Position numbers and translations under genes: made by a program. Source: W0P28-013 sp964570565 (GTDB lineage Bacteria > Bacteroidota > Bacteroidia > Bacteroidales > Paludibacteraceae). Taken from it: 64,000 nucleotides of DNA. Shown here in pieces: positions 50,343 through 58,667 of this stretch. The notes under the pieces are model-generated. The model saw only the letters and a list, made by a program, of their open reading frames with translations, searched no databases and was not told the DNA's origin. Within the stretch, counting starts at the first letter, position 1; each line of letters starts with the position of its first letter. The DNA is taken from NCBI GenBank assembly GCA_964570565.1, contig CAZMYT010000008.1:1-64000 (forward strand). Direction: 5' to 3'.

Positions 50343-50978
50343 ATGCATATAAAAACGTTTCAGTTTAATCCCTTTCAGGAAAATACGTATGTATTATCAG
50401 ATGATACAGGTGAAGCTGTCATTATCGATTGTGGTTGCTTGTCGTCAGATGAAGATGAACGACTTACGCTATATTTGGCTACTGAAAAGTTACAAGTGAA
50501 ACATGTGTTGAATACACATCTTCATCTCGATCATTCGTTTGGTAATTACATGGTGGCTCACACGTTGGGCGTATTGCCAGAAGCACATCAAGCGGATGAG
50601 TTCTTGATTGGACAACTAATTGCTCAATCTCAAGCCTTTGGTATACAAGGCGTCATTAGAGAACAACCGTTGGGTGGTTATTTGCAAGAGGGTGATGTTA
50701 TTTCTTTTGGTCGAACGCAGTTGGAAGTGCTGCATGTACCAGGCCATTCGCCAGGAAGTATTTGCTTCTATTGTCGTGCCGAAAACGTCATTTTTGTAGG
50801 TGATGTTTTATTTGCAGGCAGCATTGGTCGCACAGATTTACCAAAGGGGAATTATGCCGAATTGATAGCGGGTATACAGCGTAAATTAATGGTCTTACCT
50901 GATGAAACAATTGTCTATTCGGGACATGGCCCAGCTACAACTATTGGTAACGAACGAGTGAATAATCCTTACTTATAG
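50343..50978 (+). CDS. MBL-fold hydrolase (glyoxalase II-like)
   Basis: This 211-residue metallo-beta-lactamase-fold hydrolase has the dinuclear metal motif NTHLHLDHSFGN (~58-69, THxHxDH). Further ligands are in VPGHSPGSICFY (~129-140), VGDVLFAGSIGRTD (~150-163) and YSGHGPATTIGNE near the C-terminus. It is in the glyoxalase II/YcbL-like group, which hydrolyses thioesters such as lactoylglutathione analogues. The true substrate is unknown in organisms that lack glutathione. It is 20 bases downstream of rsmG. It is not a carbapenemase by sequence pattern. Confidence 0.9.
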   Translation: MHIKTFQFNPFQENTYVLSDDTGEAVIIDCGCLSSDEDERLTLYLATEKLQVKHVLNTHLHLDHSFGNYMVAHTLGVLPEAHQADEFLIGQLIAQSQAFGIQGVIREQPLGGYLQEGDVISFGRTQLEVLHVPGHSPGSICFYCRAENVIFVGDVLFAGSIGRTDLPKGNYAELIAGIQRKLMVLPDETIVYSGHGPATTIGNERVNNPYL

Positions 50979-51079
50979 GTGTTGTTAAAAAAAGAAACGC
51001 GTTTTGTGTGTAACTCATAACTAATAGTTATCTTTGCCGCATATTTTTTAGGTAATAAACCTTTATATATTTTATTAAA

Positions 51080-51772
51080 ATGGAACCTCAAGCAAACGAA
51101 GGGAAAAAATTGGCCATCGAAATTGATGGCGTTAGTTATTTACGTATTCCTGTGAAAACCCATGTGGTGATGCGTGAAGACGATTTATTCGAAGTACTCG
51201 ATAAATACACCAAAGATTTACGTCAACCTGGCGATATTATCTTTGTGAGTGAAAAAGTTGTGGCTATCACACAAGGTCGCGCATTTCCTATTTCGGAAAT
51301 CAAACCGGGTTGGTTTGCCAAATTTTTAGTGAAGTTTGTCTATAAATCGCCTTATGGCATTGGTCTAGGAAGTCCTTATACCATGCAATTGGCGGTGGAA
51401 GATGTCGGCGTTCCACGTTTATTGTTGGGCTGTGCTGCTGCATTGGTTACAAAACCATTCGGAATTCGTGGCGTATTTTACAAAGTGTGCGGACCTCGTG
51501 CTTATGCTATCGATGGGCCATGCGATTGCACAATTCCTCCTTATAATCGCTATGCGAAGATGGCGCCTAAAAATCCTGATAAAGTAGCTCGCAAATTGAA
51601 AGAAAAACTTGGCAATGAAGTAATTGTACTTGATGCCAATGATTTGAATGTAGATATTTTGGGTAAATCAAGCAAAGATTTGGACGTTAAATTCTTGAAG
51701 GCGTTGTTCAAAGATAATCCGCTTGGTCAAAATTCACAACAAACGCCAGTGGCCATTGTTCGTAAAGCATAA
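51080..51772 (+). CDS. CofE-like (F420-0:gamma-glutamyl ligase family) protein
   Basis: This 230-residue protein matches the coenzyme F420-0:L-glutamate ligase family. It shows PGDIIFVSEKVVAITQGRA (~51-69), with the Ser-Glu pair and Gln-Gly typical of the GTP- and metal-binding site, and RGVFYKVCGPRAYAIDGPCDC (~129-150), which replaces the CofE catalytic region. It is also shorter than full CofE. Bacteroidetes do not make F420, and no other F420 genes are here, so it may add an amino acid to some other acceptor. It is preceded by ~100 bases of spacer. Confidence 0.8.
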   Translation: MEPQANEGKKLAIEIDGVSYLRIPVKTHVVMREDDLFEVLDKYTKDLRQPGDIIFVSEKVVAITQGRAFPISEIKPGWFAKFLVKFVYKSPYGIGLGSPYTMQLAVEDVGVPRLLLGCAAALVTKPFGIRGVFYKVCGPRAYAIDGPCDCTIPPYNRYAKMAPKNPDKVARKLKEKLGNEVIVLDANDLNVDILGKSSKDLDVKFLKALFKDNPLGQNSQQTPVAIVRKA

Positions 51773-51805
51773 TAACAGATTGATTACCAATTTGTTTTAT
51801 TAATT

Positions 51806-51845
51806 AACATGATGAAAGCAAATTTTGCTTTCATCATTGTTTGTT
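51806..51845 (+). terminator. Terminator of the rsmG-to-CofE-like gene group
   Basis: A 14-bp perfect stem (51809-51822 with 51824-51837) with almost no loop lies about 35 bases after the CofE-like stop and is followed by a T-rich stretch. Confidence 0.75.
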
Positions 51846-51878
51846 CTCAACTAATTACGTTTTAAATTTTATTCGCTT

Positions 51879-52775
51879 ATGTTGTTATCCATTATTTGGG
51901 ATCAAGATCCTATCTTGTTTTCTTTAGGCTCATTATCAGTTCGTTGGTATGGTTTATTGTACGCTTTGGGCTTTTTTATCGGTATTTCTATTATCGGTAA
52001 AACCTTTAAACGCGATGGTGCACCTGAGAGCTGGCTCGATAAAGTATTTATTTACATTGTGTTGGCTGTTATCGTTGGGTCACGGTTAGGACATGTATTT
52101 TTCTACGATTGGGCTTATTATAAGGAGAATTTATGGGAAATACCTATGGTTTGGCATGGTGGCTTAGCTAGTCACGGTGGCGCTATAGCTATGGTATTGA
52201 CTTGTTGGCTTCTGTCTAAATATATGACCAAACAAAGTATTTGGTGGTTGGGCGACCGTTTATTTATAGGTTCATCATTGGTGGCAGGTATGATTCGTAT
52301 TGGTAACTTGATGAATTCTGAAATTTATGGAACGCCTACTGATTTGCCTTGGGGTTTTGTCTTTTTACGTGGTCGTGAACAGTTTTGTGGTTCGGTTACT
52401 GACTTTGTAGAATGCCCTGCGCCTACGATGTGTTGTCCTCAAGCTGAGTGGTTGCCCTGTCACCCGACTCAACTTTATGAAGCAGGCGCTTATTTTCTAT
52501 TATTTGTTCTGTTGATGTGGCTTTATTGGAAGAAAGATGCTGGTAAATATAATGGTTTGTTGTCAGGTATCGGATTCACGGGCGTTTTCGTGGCTCGTCA
52601 ATTAATTGAAATTTTGAAAAACGATCAATCAGATTTTGAAGCTGGCATGACCTTTAATATGGGACAATGGTTAAGTTTACCTTTTGTAATTTTAGGCATC
52701 TATTTAATTGTACGTGCTTTGCGCAAAGGTAAAGTGGAATATGTCTTACCACACGAGGAACCGAAAAAGAAATAA
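51879..52775 (+). CDS. lgt: Prolipoprotein diacylglyceryl transferase
   Basis: Lgt attaches diacylglycerol to the lipobox cysteine of prolipoproteins in the inner membrane. The 298 residues form about seven membrane helices. The first has SLSVRWYGLLYALGF. The signature GGLASHGGAIAMV (~92-104) holds the catalytic-loop His, and the RIGNLMNSEIYGTPTDLPW motif (~142-160) and HPTQLYEAG (~195-203) are also present. An inserted Cys-containing loop (FVECPAPTMCCPQAEWLPC, ~175-193) is a common feature of Bacteroidetes Lgt. Many lipoproteins encoded in this window would be its substrates. Confidence 0.95.
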   Translation: MLLSIIWDQDPILFSLGSLSVRWYGLLYALGFFIGISIIGKTFKRDGAPESWLDKVFIYIVLAVIVGSRLGHVFFYDWAYYKENLWEIPMVWHGGLASHGGAIAMVLTCWLLSKYMTKQSIWWLGDRLFIGSSLVAGMIRIGNLMNSEIYGTPTDLPWGFVFLRGREQFCGSVTDFVECPAPTMCCPQAEWLPCHPTQLYEAGAYFLLFVLLMWLYWKKDAGKYNGLLSGIGFTGVFVARQLIEILKNDQSDFEAGMTFNMGQWLSLPFVILGIYLIVRALRKGKVEYVLPHEEPKKK

Positions 52776-52822
52776 GCAACGTAATCAATAGTTTTTAGTA
52801 TACATATTTAAGACTTGCTCAC

Positions 52823-53323
52823 GTGATACAACTTTCAGAATTAGCTTTGGTTGGCAAAACAGGAAAAACGCATGGTATTAAAGGTGAACTAACTTTTGAG
52901 TTTAGTGAGGATTTTGACATCGATGCGTGCGATTATTTTGTCTTTGAAATGGATGCTATTTTTGTGCCATTTTTTATCAATGCCTATCGTTTTAAGAATG
53001 ACACGACGGCACTTATTTTGCTTGATGGCATTACTGATGAACCTCGTGCGAGGGAGTTAAGTGGCAAATTGGTATATGTAAAGCGCGATGTGCTGGGGCA
53101 GCCAACAGAAGCTCCAACATTATCTTATTTTGTGGGGTTTAGTGTGCACGAACAGTCGCATGGCGTACTTGGCGTAATCGATGGCGTGGATGAAAGCACT
53201 GCTAATGCCTTGTTTATGATAGGCGAACGGCTTATTCCTGTCAGCGAATCCTATATTACGGACATCGACCATGATAAGCGTATTTTACACATGACATTGC
53301 CCGAAGGTTTATTGGATTTATAG
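52823..53323 (+). CDS. rimM: Ribosome maturation factor RimM
   Basis: RimM binds ribosomal protein S19 and assists the 16S rRNA head domain to fold. The 166 residues show the N-terminal RimM domain (~7-85, with VGKTGKTHGIKGELTF) and the C-terminal PRC-barrel (~95-165, with FVGFSVHEQSHGVLGVI and LIPVSESYITDID). The start is GTG. Although rimM is often next to trmD, here it lies between lgt and a secreted protein, with short spacers. Confidence 0.93.
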   Translation: MIQLSELALVGKTGKTHGIKGELTFEFSEDFDIDACDYFVFEMDAIFVPFFINAYRFKNDTTALILLDGITDEPRARELSGKLVYVKRDVLGQPTEAPTLSYFVGFSVHEQSHGVLGVIDGVDESTANALFMIGERLIPVSESYITDIDHDKRILHMTLPEGLLDL

Positions 53324-53367
53324 ATTCATAGTAGTTTGATTCATGTTGTAACTAAACTAACTAGATT

Positions 53368-53940
53368 ATGAAAATAGTCACCAAATTAGTGTTATTGCTG
53401 TTGCTCTGCAGTGTGAGTTTGGAGTTAAGCGCTATTTGCCGTCGCGAATTACGCACTAAAAATTTGGATGCCTATGTGGGTACTTGGCAGTATATTCATG
53501 AAACGGAGACGCTAAAAATAACCCTTAAAAAGGTACCAGAAAATTCGACGTTCAGTTATGGCGAATGTTTGGTGGGTAACTATTACTACAAGAAAGGTAA
53601 TACTGTGTTGGATTCGTTTACCGATGCCGATATTCCTACCGAGAGTAATGATGCTACGTGGAAAACCATTATTATTTTTGCCACTAATTTCATCGATAAA
53701 GCAGGGGTGTGTGAGAAAGAATTAGCGGTTATGTTTAGGGATAAGCGTAAAAAAAAGTCAACCACAGGTCGGATTGACCTATTATCACCTATTCAAATAA
53801 AGTGGGTTATCAATGAGGTGGAGGGAGATTATTCTGACGATGAGGCTATTCCTGAAGATGGATTTTCTATCCCTGTAGGGGTGGTGCTTACCAAAGTAGT
53901 ACCCGCAAAACCTCCTGTAGGTGGTAAAGTAACGAAGTGA
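53368..53940 (+). CDS. Secreted protein of unknown function (DUF6705-like)
   Basis: This 190-residue protein has a signal peptide (about 1-22, ending LSA). The body begins YVGTWQYIHETETLKITLKKV, a beta-sandwich pattern that resembles lipocalin-like or DUF6705 proteins of Bacteroidetes. A Cys (position ~24) and two further Cys (GECLVG, AGVCEKEL) may form disulfides in the periplasm. A basic stretch RDKRKKKSTTGR lies near residue 130. I do not recognise a specific function. It is followed by a bidirectional terminator. Confidence 0.7.
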   Translation: MKIVTKLVLLLLLCSVSLELSAICRRELRTKNLDAYVGTWQYIHETETLKITLKKVPENSTFSYGECLVGNYYYKKGNTVLDSFTDADIPTESNDATWKTIIIFATNFIDKAGVCEKELAVMFRDKRKKKSTTGRIDLLSPIQIKWVINEVEGDYSDDEAIPEDGFSIPVGVVLTKVVPAKPPVGGKVTK

Positions 53941-53952
53941 GGATTATACAAT

Positions 53953-53985
53953 AAAAAAAGGAGAACTTGAGTTCTCCTTTTTTGT
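53953..53985. terminator. Bidirectional terminator between converging genes
   Basis: A 13-bp perfect stem (AAAAAGGAGAACT with AGTTCTCCTTTTT) flanked by A and T runs lies between the DUF6705-like gene and the gltB stop. Confidence 0.88.
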
Positions 53986-53991
53986 GCCAGC

Positions 53992-56900
53992 TTATCGTAC
54001 ATTTTTTTCCAAATCTAAAATTTTCTTGTATTCAATAGGTAATACTTTGATGAATTGTGCGGCTATTTTGTCCCAGTTTGCCAACATGCGTGCCGCTAGC
54101 GGACTTTCAGTCGCTTTGTAGTGTTGCATCACGAGTTTGTGAACTTCTTCGTTATCAGTTTTGTTGAGTAGCGCCAGTTCCACCATTTCCATATTACAGA
54201 AATAGTCAAAATCTTCGTTAGGATTCCATACGTAGGCAATACCACCACTCATGCCAGCGGCAAAGTTACGTCCTACACGGCCAAGCACTACGACGCGTCC
54301 GCCAGTCATATATTCACAGCAGTGATCGCATACACCTTCTACCACAGCTATAGCGCCGCTGTTACGTACGGCAAAACGTTCGCCCACACGGCCATTGATG
54401 TACACTTCACCTTCGGTGGCGCCGTAAAGTAAGGTATTACCTGCAATGGTGTTTTCTTCGGGAGCGTATGCTACGTTTTTAGGCGTGATTAAACTGATTT
54501 TTCCTCCTGAAAGTCCTTTGCCAACATAATCATTAGCATCTCCTTCTAGTCGTAACGTGATGCCACGCGCTAAAAATGCGCCAAAACTTTGACCAGCAGA
54601 TCCTTGTAACGAAATAGTGATGGTGTCGTCAGGAAGTCCTGCATTGCCATATTTTTTAGCAATAACACCAGATAACATACAGCCTACTGATCGATCGGTA
54701 TTTTTAATGGTGCCAGCCAATGTTACAGGTTCTTTCTTGTCGATGGCATTGGCGGCATTGGCTATGAATACAAAATCTTTGCTCGTACTTGGTAATGAAT
54801 CTGGTTTGGAGCCGTCGCATAAACGAGGAGAACCATTATTGACTTGATAAAACAGACGATCGAGTTTTATGCCGGCGTAATTTTCTGTGGTTAACGTTTT
54901 TTGTCTTAAATAATCGGTGCGACCAATAATTTCGCTCATCGATTTATGCCCCAATTGAGCCAAATAATTACGTACTTCTTCGGCTAAAAAGCGTAGATAA
55001 TTTTCAATATGTTCAGGTTTTCCTGTGAACTTACAGCGCAAAGCCTCGTCCTGTGTAGCAATGCCTACGGGACAGGTGTTGGCGTGACATTTGCGATCCA
55101 TACAACAGCCCAAGGCAATGAGAAGAGATGTGCCAAAGGCAAATTCTTCAGCACCCAAAAGCGCAGCCACTATTAAGTCGTACCCCGTTTTGAGCTGACC
55201 GTCGGCTTGTAAATGTACTTTTCGGCGTAAATTATTTAGCATCAACGTTTGTTGTACTTCAGCTAATCCTATTTCGAGTGGCATGCCTGCGTGGCGTGTA
55301 GAACTGATTGGACTAGCGCCCGTACCGCCATCGTAACCACTAATTACCAATCGATCGGCTTTTGCTTTTACAACACCTGCGGCTATCGTTCCAATGCCGT
55401 TTCCAGATACTAATTTTACACTGATAGATGCTTCGGGATTGACGTTGCGTAAATCAAAAATTAGTTGTGACAAATCTTCAATGGAGTAGATGTCGTGATG
55501 CGGTGGCGGTGAAATAAGTGTGATACCCGGAATAGAATGACGCGTTTTTGCGACGAGTTCGTCCACTTTATAGCCTGGCAACTGACCACCTTCGCCTGGT
55601 TTTGCACCTTGGGCTACTTTGATTTGTATTTCGTCAGCATTCACTAAATATTCAGCATTGACACCAAATCGACCCGATGCCACTTGTTTTATACTACTGC
55701 GACGACAGTTCTGATTACTTTCACATTGGTAGCGTTCTGGATCTTCGCCGCCTTCGCCGGTGTTGCTTTTTCCGCCTAGTCGGTTCATGGCGATAGCAAT
55801 CGTTTCATGCGCTTCTTTGCTGATAGCACCAAACGACATAGCTCCTGCCACAAAACGTTTAAAAATGGCTTCTGCTGGTTCTACTTCATCAATCGAAATA
55901 GGCGTTCTTTGTGTTAATGTCGTTAAATTACGAATAAAAATAGGTGTTTCTGGCGCATCGGCGTGTTGTGTAAATTCCTGATATAATTCAGGGTTATTTT
56001 GCACAGCTGCTTTGCGTAGCAAACTAACAGTTTTGGGTGACCAAGCGTGTATTTCGCCACCTTTGTGATAAATTAAATTACCCCAATCTCCCAATTCGGA
56101 ATCGCTGTTGACTTGGTTAGGTTCGTCAGGGAATCCTAATTTAAGAGCTGTAATGGTATTTTTGGCAAGTTCTTTAAGGGTAATACCTTCAATAGGAGAG
56201 GTGATTCCTTTAAAATAGGCGTCTAACAGTTCAGAGGATAAACCAATGCTTTCGAACATCTGAGCAGCACGATAACTACGCAATGTTGAAATACCTGATT
56301 TTGACATGATTTTTAGCAAACCTTTATCTAATGCTTTGATATAATGTTTTTCGGCGGTGTCGTAATCGAGTTGTACTTTTTTGTTTGTTACCAAATCGTC
56401 AATAACAGCAAAAGCCATATAAGGACACACGGCACTTGCTCCAAACCCGATGAGTAAAGCAAAATGCTCGACTTCACGTGGTTCTGCCGACTCAACAATT
56501 AAAGCCGTTTGCACACGTTTGTCACACTGGATGAGGTAATGATGTATCGCCGAAACCGCTAATAGTGATGGAATTGGTGCTTTTTTCGCATCTATTTTTC
56601 GATCGCTCAAAATGATGTAATTACAGCCATTATCTACTGCTTTTTCAGCTTCTTTACAAAGTGATTTTAACCGTTCTTCTAATCCTCTTTCGCCAAATTC
56701 TACATCAAAAGTAATATCTAACGAATTAGTTTTAAAACCTTTGTATTCTAGATGGTATAAAATATCTAAATCACGGTTTGTGAGTAACGGATTTGGTAAA
56801 CGTACAACTTTACAGTCGCCTTCTGAAGGCATCAATAAATTACTGTTGACCGAACCAATGTAGCCCGTAAGTGACATCACAGCTTCTTCGCGCAGCGGGT

Positions 56901-58488
56901 CAATGGGCGGATTGGTTACTTGTGCAAACCGTTGTCGGAAATAGTTGAATAAACGTTGTGGTTTTTGCGAAAATACAGCCAATGGCGTGTCGTCGCCCAT
57001 AGAGCCAATAGGTTCGTTAGAGTTTATGACCATTGGTAATATCACGCGATCAATATCTTCTTGGGTATAGCCAAACGCACGTAACTTGGGATAAAGTTCG
57101 TCAATAGCATTGGTTATTTTTCGACCAGAGGTGATGTTGCTCAAAGTTACACGACTTTTATTAAGCCATTCTGTGTAAGGATGTTCGTTCGCCAATTCGG
57201 CTTTTATTTCGGCATCGTTTCTAAATGTGCCTGCTTCCGTATCGATAATTAAAATCTTCCCGGGTTTAAATCGTCCTTTTTCACGCACGCGTTCAGCAGG
57301 TATTTCTAGGACACCCGTTTCAGAAGCCACAATCATCATATTGTCAGTGGTGATTAAATAACGTGCTGGTCGTAAGCCATTTCTGTCCAACATACCACCA
57401 ATGTAGCGTCCGTCGCAAAATAAGAGTGCGGCAGGACCATCCCAAGGCTCTTTGAACATACTATGATATTCATAAAATCCACGTAGTTCTGGCGAAATTG
57501 GATTTTTGGAGTTAAAACTTTCTGGAAGTAACATGGCTAAAGCGCGTGGCAAGGACATACCAGCCATAACAAAAAATTCCAATGTGTTGTCCAATGAGGC
57601 ACTGTCGCTCATGTTGGGTTGAATGATGGGCGATAGTTCGTGGATATTACCCGCTTTCTCGAGATTAAATACGTTTTCACAAGCACTTACCCAAGTTCGG
57701 TTGCCATCGATGGTATTTATTTCGCCATTATGACCAAGGAATCGGAATGGTTGTGCCATATACCAAGTAGGGAAGGTGTTGGTAGAAAACCGTGAATGTA
57801 CTAATGCGAGTGCGCTGGTATAATAGGGATTGGTTAAATCGGTGAAGTAATCGCGTAATTGTGTCGATGTTAACATGCCTTTGTAGACAATACGTTTGCT
57901 AGACAAGCTGACGATGTAACACGTTCTTGGGCTATTATACAATTTTAGTACTTCTTGTTCAATGCGTTTTCTGATTCTGAATAAACGTAATTCGAGTGAA
58001 TCGCCGCTATCGCCTGTGATAAAGAGTTGCTTGATAGCAGGTTCTACAGCTAGCGCAGCTTCGCCTAACACGTGGCTATTTACAGGGACGTCGCGTATTG
58101 GCATCAGGGTTAACCCTTCTTGGGTCACATGACGACGAATGAGCTCTAAGCAAGCAGTTTGTAAAGCTTTGTCTTTAGGCACAAATACCAATCCAGTTCC
58201 ATATTTTCCACGTTCAGGAACAGGAATTCCTTGTAAGAGGATAAACTCATGTGAGATCTGAGTCATAATACCCGCACCATCGCCACTTTTTTTGTCGGCA
58301 CCTTCAGCACCGCGATGTTGCATATTGGCTAATACATTTAATCCGTTTTCAATAATATCGTGCGATTTATCGCCTGATATATTTACCACAAATCCTACAC
58401 CGCATGCGTCATGTTCATTTTTGGGGTTGTATAATCCTTGTGCTAGTGGATAGCCTTGTCTATTTTTGTCACTTGTAGCCATATGCAT
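53992..58488 (-). CDS. gltB: Glutamate synthase, large (alpha) subunit
   Basis: GltB, with its partner GltD, makes glutamate from glutamine and 2-oxoglutarate. The 1498 residues have an N-terminal class II glutaminase domain whose nucleophile is Cys29 (HDACGVGF) after a short propeptide. Then come a central domain, the FMN-binding synthase domain (~870-1260, with GEGGEDPERY and GYDGGTGASP), the 3Fe-4S cysteines (CCMDRKCHANTCPVG, ~1180), and the C-terminal GXGXG beta-helix (~1290-1480, GGRVVVLGRVGRNF). The small subunit gene gltD is not next to it. The -7 box is TATCTTTG (58510-58517). Confidence 0.97.
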   Translation of the reverse strand: MHMATSDKNRQGYPLAQGLYNPKNEHDACGVGFVVNISGDKSHDIIENGLNVLANMQHRGAEGADKKSGDGAGIMTQISHEFILLQGIPVPERGKYGTGLVFVPKDKALQTACLELIRRHVTQEGLTLMPIRDVPVNSHVLGEAALAVEPAIKQLFITGDSGDSLELRLFRIRKRIEQEVLKLYNSPRTCYIVSLSSKRIVYKGMLTSTQLRDYFTDLTNPYYTSALALVHSRFSTNTFPTWYMAQPFRFLGHNGEINTIDGNRTWVSACENVFNLEKAGNIHELSPIIQPNMSDSASLDNTLEFFVMAGMSLPRALAMLLPESFNSKNPISPELRGFYEYHSMFKEPWDGPAALLFCDGRYIGGMLDRNGLRPARYLITTDNMMIVASETGVLEIPAERVREKGRFKPGKILIIDTEAGTFRNDAEIKAELANEHPYTEWLNKSRVTLSNITSGRKITNAIDELYPKLRAFGYTQEDIDRVILPMVINSNEPIGSMGDDTPLAVFSQKPQRLFNYFRQRFAQVTNPPIDPLREEAVMSLTGYIGSVNSNLLMPSEGDCKVVRLPNPLLTNRDLDILYHLEYKGFKTNSLDITFDVEFGERGLEERLKSLCKEAEKAVDNGCNYIILSDRKIDAKKAPIPSLLAVSAIHHYLIQCDKRVQTALIVESAEPREVEHFALLIGFGASAVCPYMAFAVIDDLVTNKKVQLDYDTAEKHYIKALDKGLLKIMSKSGISTLRSYRAAQMFESIGLSSELLDAYFKGITSPIEGITLKELAKNTITALKLGFPDEPNQVNSDSELGDWGNLIYHKGGEIHAWSPKTVSLLRKAAVQNNPELYQEFTQHADAPETPIFIRNLTTLTQRTPISIDEVEPAEAIFKRFVAGAMSFGAISKEAHETIAIAMNRLGGKSNTGEGGEDPERYQCESNQNCRRSSIKQVASGRFGVNAEYLVNADEIQIKVAQGAKPGEGGQLPGYKVDELVAKTRHSIPGITLISPPPHHDIYSIEDLSQLIFDLRNVNPEASISVKLVSGNGIGTIAAGVVKAKADRLVISGYDGGTGASPISSTRHAGMPLEIGLAEVQQTLMLNNLRRKVHLQADGQLKTGYDLIVAALLGAEEFAFGTSLLIALGCCMDRKCHANTCPVGIATQDEALRCKFTGKPEHIENYLRFLAEEVRNYLAQLGHKSMSEIIGRTDYLRQKTLTTENYAGIKLDRLFYQVNNGSPRLCDGSKPDSLPSTSKDFVFIANAANAIDKKEPVTLAGTIKNTDRSVGCMLSGVIAKKYGNAGLPDDTITISLQGSAGQSFGAFLARGITLRLEGDANDYVGKGLSGGKISLITPKNVAYAPEENTIAGNTLLYGATEGEVYINGRVGERFAVRNSGAIAVVEGVCDHCCEYMTGGRVVVLGRVGRNFAAGMSGGIAYVWNPNEDFDYFCNMEMVELALLNKTDNEEVHKLVMQHYKATESPLAARMLANWDKIAAQFIKVLPIEYKKILDLEKNVR

Positions 58489-58509
58489 TCATTTTTACAA
58501 AATAAAGCG

Positions 58510-58517
58510 CAAAGATA
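58510..58517 (-). promoter_or_regulatory. -7 box of gltB
   Basis: TATCTTTG on the minus strand lies 21 bases before the ATG and matches the Bacteroidetes -7 consensus. Confidence 0.65.
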
Positions 58518-58616
58518 CTACTTTTAGCTTTAAAATCCTATATTTTTATAATGAATTGTAAGATAAAATAGACTTTTTGTTTTAAATCAAAGTAAAAGTT
58601 CTTTTCCGATGGATAT

Positions 58617-58654
58617 ATAAAAAGCCCACAAGTTGTACTTGTGGGCTTTTTATA
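58617..58654. terminator. Terminator of the M13 peptidase gene
   Basis: A 15-bp stem (AAAAAGCCCACAAGT with ACTTGTGGGCTTTTT) lies about 16 bases past the M13 peptidase stop. Confidence 0.9.
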
Positions 58655-58667
58655 TGAATTATGATTA

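Noticed and set aside
50343..50978. A metallo-beta-lactamase resistance gene
   Set aside because: The MBL-fold protein is of the glyoxalase II-like type, has no signal peptide and sits in a housekeeping operon.
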